A program made the position numbers and the translations under genes. A DNA stretch of 60,000 nucleotides from assembly GCF_963678635.1 (NCBI RefSeq), contig NC_087067.1, forward strand, positions 60,996,594 through 61,056,593. Reading direction: 5' to 3'. This stretch comes from Symsagittifera roscoffensis (Eukaryota > Xenacoelomorpha > Acoela > Convolutidae). Below are positions 31,271-41,778 of this stretch, one piece after another. The first letter of the stretch is position 1. Each line of letters opens with the position of its first letter. The notes beneath the pieces are model-generated. The model saw only the letters and a list, made by a program, of their open reading frames with translations. It was not told the DNA's origin and ran no database searches.

Positions 31271-34200
31271 TGTGCCAGTCGGTCATATTTGGAAGTTTGA
31301 CCTTGAGCAATGTGGAGAAAACATGATTTTGGGGTCAAATTGAATTTTTCAAAATTTCGAACTGCACATGTCATGCTCAATTTTCTCGCGACAACTGAAA
31401 ATATCAGAAATAAAATCAGAACGACCGAATTACAATCGCGGGAAAGTGTCAATGTAAAACAGCGGAAAATTGCTATTCGCATTTTCCGACATATGAATAA
31501 CACTGTGACATTCGACCAGAATGGACAAAATTGCAGTCTCGAGTTTTTAGCAGCGAACCTTCCGAATTAGTGATTTTGAAGGATTTAGAGCGTTATTTGG
31601 ACGATTGGACGAATCGTGAAGGCTGAAGGATTCGAGAATTCCTAAATTTTAAAAGTTCGAAATGATGACGTAATATTTCTGAGAAACGTCAAAGACGGCC
31701 ATTTTGGAGAAAAGTCTGAAGAAAAACGCAACCACATTAGTTGCGACGACGACAACAACAGACAAACTGAGAATCGGAATCGGAAAAAAGCAGAAGTAGC
31801 AGAGAACGTTCGGAGTTGCAAATATTGTGTCGCTACAATAGTTGCAAGGCAGTTGCGATTAACGGTGAAGGGTGGAAACCAGCCTTCCGGAAGGAAAATA
31901 AGAATCTTATTTCCCCGGATTCAAGAATCCGGAGGGGTCTCGGGATGGAAACTATTTGATTTTATACAAACTTTTAGCTTCCCTATTATGCCCTGAAGTG
32001 AATGTAATTAACATTTGAATTCATTTTGCAAGGATGAGAAGCTCGGAGTTGGGGGAAAGGGTTGATGCATCTTCGATGGAGATGATGATTTTTATCTACT
32101 GAACAAAAATAATAATAATTCAAATAGTAGTAGTAGCCCTGTTTTTAGGAGTGACCTCGTGGTCGGGGGATACTGATACCCAGCCATGAGCACACTGATT
32201 TTGCATGTAGTTAAGTTAATTTGAGCGTTCTGGTCGAAGCCGGAGAACAGTGACGTTTTTGTCGACCCGATGTTAAAAGACCACCAAAAGAACTGGCTTC
32301 AGTAGAGACGGTGAAAAACATGTGAAGCTCTGTTTAGACGTTGGCCAGTCGTCTTAGGACCTAGCTTTATTTTCCGTCGATGTGTATCTTCCGGGCGAAT
32401 GTTACAAAGATGTTTTTATGGTGCTCTGGGTGTTATTTTTTTTAACATCATGACCGGCAGAACCGTTAACGAGCACTCCGCGCCGAGCGGATGCTCACCT
32501 TAACGCCCTTAATAGGCCTAAACCGCCGGCGCGGAAGGTTAGTTCGGAACGCGGAAGCCTTCCGGATTACCGTGAATAGCTTTTTAACCTAGTTAAGACC
32601 GAAAATTCACGAACCAGGAAGGGTGGGGGGATCGGCCATCCCCTCGTTCCCCGAGTGGTCTGTGACCAAAAACACTTAAAGATATATAAGAAACCCAACA
32701 AAAAGTAGAATAGTAACCAAGAAAAACAAAAAACATAGAAAAAAAATAACCGAAAAAAAAACAAAAAAAATTTTAAAAAAATCAGTAGAAATCATCCCCC
32801 CAGACAAGATGGGAGCCGACTCTCCCGTTTTTTGTTGATAGATATGTTGTTATTACAGGCATTTATATCAGTCACGGTTGTATCGATCAATTTTGTGGCC
32901 CGTTTGTGAGGCTTCTACTGTAGGGTTATTTGAGCATTAAAGACGTTAATGATAAATTGCGCTCAATCTGGAAGGGTCTGCTGATTTGCGCTCAATTCAG
33001 AAGGGTCTTGGGAGAAGACTGATCCGGCAAGCAGTGCAAGGAGCAACAAGAAGTGGCTCAACGAGAGCAAAAATTGCCTGTTGGGTATCGTTAACAAGTT
33101 TTGTATCCCTTTTGGTACAAAAAGTAAGATAGTAATCTGTGGGGGGCTCGACAATGCTGCACTGTAGTGACCCTTCACCGAACTGCGAGTATCCGAGTTA
33201 AGCACCTTAATTCAGATATTAAACAAATCCGGAGGGGTATAGTATTACTAATAGTATTACTTATGTAGCCTATATTAGTACTCCTATATCGTTTTTCAGT
33301 GAAAAACACAGAAAGCAGACCGGTTTTTAGGGTCAAAATAGCGATATTTTGATCCCCCACAAATCGCGATTTTTGAGATATCGACTTTTTTTGAAATGGA
33401 AAAAGCGGTAAATTAGTGTGTTACATCTTAATTGCACTACTACATTAGGTAGAACCGGTTAAGTTTAGTTCGGAAGTGGTTGGAATTATTTTGGTACCAA
33501 AAACCGAATTTTCGCGATTTTTGATAATACGAAACACTATAGAATCAGAAAATTTTTTGAGATTTTTGAGTTAAGACAGTAAAATTAGTTGTTCGGACAA
33601 TTTCCACTAGTGAATCTACAAGTTTTAAAACCGGCTTCCCGATAGCCTTCCGGGTTACGGAGAAATCGAGCTTAACGTGGTTGATTCAGTGGATTCATCA
33701 ACCCGGAGGGGTCCAAATAGCATAGTTTTTCGCAAATTTTTACAAGTAAAGCGTTTTAGATCGGGTTTTTTCGCATTGAACTAGAAGAGTATAGGCCTTT
33801 TGAGCTCGCATCAATAATTTTTAGGTCGAAAAGAACGGAATTGCGAAAAAAGTTAGGCGGAACCTATAAGAGAGAAAATTTTTGAACTTGGAAAAAAGAC
33901 GTTTTGGTTAATAACTTTTGAACGACTGGACAGATCCAGTTGATCTTGGTACCATTAGATCAGAAATCAACTGAACTTACTAATAAGAACAAGAATTATT
34001 CGAAAAAGTAAGCGGGAAATGAGGTTGTTTTGAGCAAATTCACCAAACTGGGAGGGTAGACACTTCACGTTTTATAAAAAATTTTGGAAAGCCCTTACAC
34101 CCCTATCAAAAGGTGATAGCGGTTGAATAAAGTAGCTTTAGGCTGTTCTAGACGAAAAAGGAAAGCTAAAGGCACAAGAAGACCTTAATCGAGCCGAAGT

Positions 34201-34904
34201 TAGGCAAGCGATAAGACCCTTCACCGTTAGCGTGAATTGTCAAAAAAAAGGCTTAATTTCAACCCAAAGGGTCTAGAAAAGGATCGCATACCCTTCGTAG
34301 TTAATTCAAACAGCATAATAGCATCGGAGAAAGTATCCGGAGCGGTATAGGTTGAAAATCAAGGAAAAAAACGAAAAGCTACTTTTACAAAACCAGAGGG
34401 CTCCCAATCCGGAGGGGTCCAAATTTTTTCCAATTGAGCGGTCCCAATCCGGAAGGGTCTTGTTTTCGCAAAGCCGGAGGGGTCCCAATCCGGAGGGGTC
34501 TTATATTTACTAACTCAGAGGGGTCCCAATCCGGAGGTGTCTCAATTTTGCCAATCCGGAAGGGTCCTATTTTTGCCAATCCGGAGGGGTACTGTTTTTT
34601 GTCAACCCGGAGGGGTATTATTTTTATTAAAGGACTTAGGTAAACAGAAGAAAAGACTAAAGTGAGAGGTATTAGGTTATTAAGAGACAAGCTAGGAACC
34701 AGTGACTGCACTGCTAATTTGCCTTTAAAGACCAGACCAAAACAAAACAGGTCCGAACTCGGATATTCGCGACACTAAGTCTAAATTAAAAAAGAGTGTA
34801 ACTCATTGGTGTGGATTGAAACCCAATAAACTTTTGCGAAAAGCGACTGCCCTGAGGATTTTAGTAGGTCTAGCTCGGGCAGTCCGAAGGCAGATAGGTA
34901 ACAC
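31271..34904 (+). repeat. 3' LTR of element P / 5' LTR of a following element
   Basis: Starts TGTGCCAGTCGGTCATATTT, the same terminus that closes the two minus-strand LTRs at 39,652 and 41,427. From 31,504 it aligns with the 5' LTR to the end GGCAGATAGGTAACAC. It is followed at 34,905 by leader and Gag start of the same family, so it serves as shared LTR of two tandem elements. The motif cluster at 34,400-34,620 matches that at 18,524-18,740. Confidence 0.8.
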
Positions 34905-35377
34905 AGTACTCGGTGGGTGCAATAGACGCCCACTTGAGAAAATTACTGCCTTCAAAGTTCTGTCTGTTTGAGGCAGCACCAAGCAGGGAAAGCTTTTTCT
35001 TTAAAATTTAAGTTCGACTATTGTACTGCGATCGACTAAAAGTACAATACACATACGTTTTTCTGAGAAATATTCTTATTCTCTTATTATTGATTTTCAA
35101 TCAATATAATTTGTGCTTGATTGGGTAGTGAGTACACTATCTTTTAAATTGACTGATATCAACATATGTGCTAGTTCTCAAATCTTACGACCGATAATCG
35201 ATTAGCGTGAATAAATTATATACAAGCTGTACTCTGATAACATACAGGGACTCGTGGTCACTATTTAATAGAATCTTGTGAAATTTATTGTGTTGTGTTA
35301 TTATTATCAATAGTCAAACTAGAAGGTCACTAGAAATCGAATTGAGTGTATAGGCATTAAGAAGGGATAGATTGGAA
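34905..35377 (+). other. Leader of a second plus-strand element
   Basis: About 470 bases between LTR end and Gag start. This region is absent from element P. A primer-binding site should begin within a few bases of 34,905, but I could not match it to a tRNA 3' end. No ORF supported. Confidence 0.5.
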
Positions 35378-35884
35378 ATGAGTCTAGACACGTCAAGAAT
35401 ACCTGGTAATAGCTCTAGGAAATTCATACCTGAAAAGCAAAGAAAAGCAATGACCGACCCTTTTGTGGAACGGAGCACACGAACCCGGACCGACAAAGGG
35501 GAGACGGTTTCAGGCAGATTGGTTGAAACCAGGAGGCAGAAGTCCTCAGAAGAGCAAAAAGCTATATTAGAAGTGGAGGTCAATCCGGAACAGGCCATGC
35601 ATGAGAATCAAGAAATGCATGGGCCGGACGGGAGAGGGAACAGAAGGCTAGCGAGTGAATCAACTCCGGTAGAACAAGGCCAAGATTTTGCCACTTCCAC
35701 CGTGACACTGGACCGAGAGGAGATGTCGGAACTGTCCGACATCTCTACTGAAATTGTGGCAACTAGGAAATCCCCCACAGACAACACCATGATGGCAGGT
35801 GTGACGGAGAAACAGACAACGTCCTCATCGTTCTCACAAAGAATGAAGAACACTTTAGGGTACATCTTTCCATGGTTCGCTTAG
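35378..35884 (+). pseudogene. Gag N-terminus of a second plus-strand element (truncated)
   Basis: The first ATG is at 35,378 (MSLDTSRIPGNSSRKF), but homology to the M start (RRDSLGL--IPRISKGSTRKF) begins at least five codons earlier, where ATG has become TTA. It runs to 35,884 with charged, Ser/Thr-rich sequence, then EEMSELSDISTEIVATRKSP and SSSFSQRMKNTLGYIFPWF, the part that survives in P. The frame ends where minus-strand gag sequence begins, so the element is cut by rearrangement. Confidence 0.75.
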
Positions 35885-37240
35885 ATTCCTCGCTACTTCG
35901 TGGCCGCCCACAGTGATTATTGACATTATCCTCGCTCCAATTTTCGCTCCCCCTCCGGCTTCAGTCATTGGCACGGATATACTTAACGTCTCATTCAACT
36001 TCTGCTTTTCGATCTCCTGTTTCAATCTTTGTTCAGTTTCCTTCGTCGCTAGATCTTGTTTCACTTTGTTGATGGCCTCTGCCGCCGCTTTCTCATAATT
36101 TATCTCTAGAGAATTCCCTGTCGTGGCCTCTATGGCCCTGTTGACTCGCGTTACAGCCTTTACCTTCTTCGTTTGTAGTTCCGCACTCGGTGCTTCGGAA
36201 TTTTTTGTTTCAAACTCAGTTTGTCTGTTTCTCTAGTTCTGTACTGCCGCCAACTTATGCTTGGGGTGACTCTGGTTCTTGACTGCCTCCCAAAACAATG
36301 GACAGTCCATCCTGAAGTACCCCCTCTTGATTGCAGAAGAAGCATCTCGCACCTATCTTGATGATCAAGCCACTAAAGAACTCGTGTTCTTCCATCTGGC
36401 TCATGTCTTCCTCATCGGGTGCATATCCCAGACTCTTCATTCCCTGTTTGTATGTTGTGCAATCCGCCACGTGATGATCAGCTGACCCGCAGTTTGCACA
36501 TGATCTACGTTTGTCCATGTCATCTCTGGGCTTGTACTTGACGACCGTTGTGGTTGACTCTCCCCAAGTTCCTGTTCTCTGAGTACGAGTACTTTTTGGG
36601 TTTCATCAGCATGTACTCCCTTGACTTTTGTCTAATCTCTTCTGGAGTCGGTGCATTATGACTCGACAGTGTATAGTACGTTGCCAACATTGTTCTCAAG
36701 TCGTCACTTTTTACCCAATCAATGGACTTCGAGGCAATGCTAAAGTTCCTTCTGTTTGTCGACTCATCAGGATCACTCCTTCGTCTCAAGCTCTCAAGAT
36801 CATCCAGGAACCGATCAATTGATTCATCGTCCCTTTGCCTTCACTTTTCAAATTTCATCATCGCTTGGTGACCCTTCATGTCTGACCCGAATCGATTGAA
36901 CAATATCTCAAAGATCTTGTCCGCAGTGTCGCGCTACTCTTCCTTCTTCGCAACTACTCATTTTAACGCTGCGCCTTCTAGGTTGCTCAGTATCGCCGTG
37001 CAGACCTGCCTCTCGTCGTTCAAGTTGTCTTGCTCCAGATGTAGTCTCATGACTTCCACCCACGTGTCGATGCATCCATCTGAGACATCTTTGAATTCTT
37101 TCGGCTTCTTGAAGGTTTTCCTTGATTTGCCACCTCATCTTTCACTCGAGTCAGTGTTTCTCGTGGCGAACGCGTCTAATATCCTATTCATCGTCTCCCA
37201 GGTGCTAGCCCACGTCATGGCATCTGGTCCTACGTTATTG
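35885..37240 (-). pseudogene. Gag/NC and pre-protease remnant, gag-only family unit a
   Basis: Minus-strand gag of a related family. Reading right to left: capsid entry (KKPKEFKDVSDGCIDTW-like, 37,040-37,130), capsid (IDRFLDDLESLRRRSD, 36,760-36,880), knuckle CANCGSADHHVADC and second knuckle beginning CFFCNQEG (36,255-36,520), then the pre-protease helix (KQDLATKETEQRLKQEIEKQ) and SIITVGGHEVARNLSEP. Several stops and shifts. The Gag N-terminus is missing: capsid sequence is joined at about 37,235 directly to the LTR segment TTGATAGCTATTTCGCACTC. Confidence 0.8.
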
Positions 37241-37930
37241 TTTATTGATAGCTATTTCGCACTCTCCCAGGACATTTTTAGAACCGTCACACCACTTTCT
37301 TGTACCGTCCCAAGACTTCTCTTAACTGTCCCAAGACTTCTCTTAACTGTCACAAGACTACTGTCCTAAGACTGCACTGTCCCAAGACTTCTTCGGTACT
37401 GTCCCAAGACTGTTCTGCACTGCAACCAAGTGTCTGGACAGTAGGTTTTCTTCTTCGTTGTCGGGACTCTTGAACTACTGTACCGTGGACCTCCACTTGA
37501 GCTCTAGTAAAAATGTTCCCAAAAAAACCAATCTTAATGGCCAAAAGTTTCAAATACTGATCCCCCTTTTTTAACTCCCTTTTAATGCAAGTTGAAACCC
37601 AACTTGTTCGCAGGTACCTGGTGATCACCTGTTCGCTAAAAAACCGATAAAAAATTTTTACTAAAACGTAAAAATTTAAACAGGAAAAAATAATAAAAAC
37701 AGAGAGATGAACCCACATAAAATTCAAAGGTGACAGATGTCAACCTTTACTCGAAAAACGCCTGGTACTTGATTGCCACGCGTTTTCCTCCCCCCTGTTA
37801 ACGATCTTATTGGGTATTTTCTTTCCGTGTCTTCTTCCGTGCCCCCACTCGATCCGATTAGGGTACCTACCTTAATTCAACCTTAAATTCGGGTATCCTC
37901 TTCTTATAATTCACGCGTGTAAGATTCTAA
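37241..37930 (-). repeat. LTR-like segment of unit a with short CCCAAGACT repeats
   Basis: Matches 46,458-47,150, 52,053-52,745 and 59,440-60,000. It starts with TTGATAGCTATTTCGCACTC, has a few copies of CTGTCCCAAGACT, then a conserved 450-base stretch including TGTCTGGACAGTAGG, GATGAACCCACC and TTGCCACGCGTTTTCCTCC. Recurrence between successive gag units is why I call it the LTR of this family; exact ends are not determined. Confidence 0.65.
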
Positions 37931-38012
37931 TGTATCTAAATCGACGATGTAGATCAATTAGTTACTCTAATGTGTCGCCCTTTTTACAGTTTGCAACCGC
38001 CGACCTCTAACC

Positions 38013-39652
38013 TGACCAGCGTCCCTTTTAACCTCCCCCTCTCTTTTGCCCCCTTCTTAAGCCGAAAATTACCTTAAGCGAGGGTGCTAAACCTCTTAAG
38101 ATAAAACCGTAGAACCTCCTCTGGTTGATCTGGTTACGTGCTGGTTGTCTCCTTGACGTGTTGCACCTGTCACCAGCACCACTTTCCCACTTGGCTGGTC
38201 ACCTGTTCCAGGCAAGTCTCCTAGTGGTTCATTTAAGTTCCCTTGAACCAATTTCCTACTCGCCTGGTCACCTCTTCCAGTCAAGTCTCCTTAATGTCCA
38301 GCTAAGTTACAAGCTATCTGAAAACCCTTAACAACGCCCCGCACTCAGGCACTTTATTAAATTGCTGAATGATCGAAACGATCGGTCTTATAAAACAGTA
38401 TGGTTATACTATTTAAATAATAAAAAGGCTTCATCCAACTAATCCGGTGTCAAAGTCACTCTCATTTTTTGTTTTATAGTTTTTGTTCCATTTTCTAGTC
38501 TTTTTTGGTCTTTGTTTTGCTTTTTGTCTTAATGCTCGTGTTTTTGTCCCCCTATTTACCCCCCCCCCCCCTTACTCGGTTAGCTAAGCCTCGTTCGGAG
38601 AGCGTACCAGGAAGTTTTCTCGAGTTTTCTCAAAAACTAACACGGTACAACCGGAAGCTCAAAACGTTCCCGCTGAACCGTACCACTGGTACTCTAGAAT
38701 TGGCATGTAGCCCGGAGGTGTGTCAAGTGGGTTCGACTCCGTAGTCATGATGTCGTAAAAACACCCAGGAGCGCCATAAAAGCACTATGTAACGGTCGCC
38801 TACTTAAGTCACATATGAGGTTAAAGAAAAACAGGCCCTATAACCATTGGCTCAAAAGTCAGGGACACTATCTCTTGTGTTTTTCTACCTCGAACGTTCG
38901 TAGTCAATTCAGTTCACTTGCGACATGAGACTAAAACCCTTGTTACAGCTTGAAGGCCGCTACCAAAATACCCCCACTCTATAAAATGAGAACGTCCCCA
39001 TACTTAGGTCTCAAAATACCCAAAATACATGAACGCCATTAAAAACAGGGTCGGAACAGTCCGTACAGTTACTTTTTGTTACACAGTGGAACTTTGATTC
39101 ATTTCAGTTGGACCAATCGAAAATTCGCCTTATCTCAACATAACAATCATAAAACACACTCGAGAAAGCTAAATTGAGTACTCACATATCAGCACACTCG
39201 TGACTTGAGGTAACTAAATTAGTAAGCAACTTGAGAATAATTGGGTAATTAGGTTTGATTCATTAAGTTCTAATCGAACAAGTTTTATCTTGGAAATGAG
39301 TTTTGTTTCTGGACCATTGGGACACTTCAGTTGTCCACCTTTCCACCGAAGGCTCACTCTGGTCCAGCTGAACCTCGATTTTCTTTGTTTCCTATGCCAA
39401 GATAGGACAGCTCTACTCTTGTTCAATCAAGTGTCGGAAATTGCGAATAGCAATTTCCCGCTGCTAAATTTCACCACCTTCCAGCGCTTGTAATTCGCTC
39501 GTTCTGATTTTATTTTTATGAGATTTTCAGTTGTCGCGAGAAAGTTGAGCATGACATGTGCAATTCGAGTTTTTGAAAAATTCAATTTGACCCCAAAATC
39601 ATGTTGTTCGTATCGCTTAAGGTCAAACTTCCAAATATGACCGACTGGCACA
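38013..39652 (-). repeat. LTR copy without internal sequence (M/P type), first of a tandem pair
   Basis: In minus sense it starts TGTGCCAGTCGGTCATATTT at 39,652 and shares GGGGTCAAATTGAATTTTTC and ATTGCTATTCGCAA-type blocks with 31,271-31,500. The family box is at 38,760-38,800 (CCAGGAGCGCCATAAAA). Near its 3' end (38,150-38,300) a repeat of about 60 bases, TGGTCACCTGTTCCAG-CAAGTCTCC, occurs twice, taking the place of the GGAGGGG clusters of the P LTRs. Confidence 0.7.
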
Positions 39653-39662
39653 CATAACCAGC

Positions 39663-41427
39663 CCCCCTTCTAACCTCCCCCCTCTTTAGCCCCCCCACTT
39701 AAGCCGAAATTTAGCTTAAGCGCCGGGTGCTAAACCTCTTGAGAGAAAACCGTAGAACCTGTTTCCAGACTCTGCTTGAGTAAAGACGTTCTTCAAAACT
39801 GTGGGGTTCGGCTTATCCAATTTCACACTTATATCCTATAAAGTAATGTGGATTTTAACGATACCCGTTCTGAGCAACTTGAGAACACCCCTGCGCGTCC
39901 TCATCTGGTTGATCTGGTTACGTGCTGGCTGTCTCCAGTGTCATACACCTGTCACCAGCACCATTTTCCCACTTGGCTGGTCACCTGTTCCAGTCAAGTC
40001 TCCTAGTGGTTCAGCTAAGTTCCCTTGAACCACTTTCCTACTCGGCTGGTCACCTCTTCCAGTCAAGTCTCCTAGTTGTCCAGCTAAGTTGCAAGCTATC
40101 TGAAAACCCTTAACAACGCCCCACACTCGGGCACCTTTTTGAATTGCTAATTTAATCGAAACGATCGGTCTTGTAAAAACAAAATGGGTATACTATTTAA
40201 TTAATATAAAGGTTTGATCCAACTGATCTGGTGTCAAAGTCACTGTCTTTTTTCGTTTTATGGTTTTTGTTTCTTTTTCTATTCTTTTTTGTTTTTGTTT
40301 CGTTTTTTGTCTTTTTGCTCGTGTTTTTGTCCCCCTAGTTACCCCCTTACTCGGTTAGCTAAGCTTCGTTCGGAGAGCGTACCAGGGAGTTTTCTTCGAG
40401 TTTTCCCAAAAAGCTATCACGGTACAACCGGAAGGTCTACACGTTCCCGCTGAACCGTACCACTGGTACTCTAGAATGGGCATGTATCCCGGAGCTGTGT
40501 CAAGTGGGTTCGACTCCGTAGTCATGATGTCGTAAAATCACCCAGGAGAGCCATAAAAACACAATGTAACAGTCGCCTACTTAAGTCAAATATGAGGTTA
40601 GAGAAAAATAGGCCCTATAACTATTGGCTCAAGAGTTAGGGATACTATTTCTTGTGTTTTTCCACCTCGAACGGTCGGCGCCAATTCGGTTCACTTGCGC
40701 TATGAGACTAGAATCCTTGTTACAGCTTGAAGGCCACTACCAAAACACCCCCACTCTATAAAAAAAGAACGTCCCCATATATAGGTCTCAAAATACCCAA
40801 AATACATGAACGCCGTTAAAAACAGGGTCGAACAGTCAGTACAATTACTTTTTATTAGACAGAGGAACTTTGATCCATTTCAGATGGATCAACCTGAAAC
40901 TGGCCTTACCTCAACATAACAATCATAAAACACACTCGAGAAAGCAAAATTGAGTACTCACATATCAGCACACTCGCGACTTGAGGTAACTAAATTAACG
41001 AGCAACTTGAGAATAATTGGGGAATTAAGTTTGATTCAATAAGTTCTAATCGATCAAGTTTTATCTTGGGAAATGAGTTTTGTTTCTGAACCATTGGGAC
41101 ACTTCATTTGTCCACCTTTCCACCGAAGGTTCACTCTGGCCCAGCTGAATCTCGATGTTCTTTGTTTCCTATGTCAAGATAGGACAGCCCTACTCTTGTT
41201 CAATTAAGTGTCGGAAGTTGCAAATAGCAATTTCCCGCTGTTAAATATAACCACTTTCCCGCGCTTGTAATTCGATCGTTCTGATTTTTTGCTTCTGAGA
41301 TTTTCAGTTTTCGCGAGAAAGTTGAGCTTGACATGTGCAATTCGAATTTTTGAAAAATTGAATTTGACCCCAAAATCATGTTCGCATCGCTCAAGGTCAA
41401 ACTTCCAAATATGACCGACTGGCACAT
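39663..41427 (-). repeat. LTR copy without internal sequence (M/P type), second of a tandem pair
   Basis: Aligns end to end with 38,013-39,652: same start TGTGCCAGTCGGTCATATTT at 41,427, same box at 40,539-40,575, same paired repeat at 39,960-40,080. A 120-base insert around 39,770-39,890 is not present in the first copy. A solo-LTR pair is the simplest reading, left by recombination between LTRs. Confidence 0.7.
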
Positions 41428-41462
41428 TAACGGCGTTCGTGTATTTTGGGTATTTAGAGACC

Positions 41463-41464
<2 letters not shown>

Positions 41465-41493
<29 letters not shown>

Positions 41494-41513
41494 AAGAAGA
41501 AGAAAAAGAAGAA
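41465..41513. repeat. (AAG)n microsatellite at the LINE 3' end
   Basis: About 16 AAG triplets on the plus strand, (CTT)n in LINE sense. AATAAAGTATC (LINE sense, 41,520-41,530) lies just upstream, so this is the microsatellite-type tail of the LINE. The adjacent 41,433-41,464 is an inverted copy of an LTR segment (CTTAGGTCTC-AAATACCCAAAATACA, 39,005), suggesting insertion into LTR sequence. Confidence 0.7.
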
Positions 41514-41778
41514 CAAAAAGATACTTTATTAGTGAATGATACTACAAATAGAAGTGAAATTTTGAGTTTGCGTAAATCAAATTTTGAGTTAAATTGTTAA
41601 TGTTCAGGAACGACATGTATTGCAACGGCGTTGTTGCAACAGAAAGTGCATGGGTTGTCGAGATTGAAGGTTGATTGAAGTTGCTGTTAAAGGAAATTGA
41701 AGAGTAGAGTCTTGGTTTGTGAGACTGTAGTTGTAGAGTTGATGTCGGCTTTTGCTAAAAAACTATTGACGCTATGAA

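Larger units (their letters stand above)
15594..34904 (+). mobile_element. Element P: Ty3/gypsy-like LTR retrotransposon with macro-like and SGNH ORFs
   Basis: Same family and gene order as M, on the plus strand: 5' LTR, gag, protease, RT, RNase H, integrase, macro-like ORF, SGNH ORF, 3' LTR. The two LTRs align over more than 3.3 kb; in one 100-base stretch compared by eye (about 18,010 against 33,900) I counted about eight differences, so the insertion is old or the LTRs come from different insertions. The leader and Gag start are missing. Stops lie in the Gag knuckle and the RT YxDD box, and the protease active site is mutated, so this copy is inactive. Confidence 0.87.

Noticed and set aside
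34905-34925. Primer-binding site right after the LTR
   Set aside because: The sequence CAGTACTCGGTGGGTGC could not be matched to a tRNA 3' end by eye, so no PBS is called.
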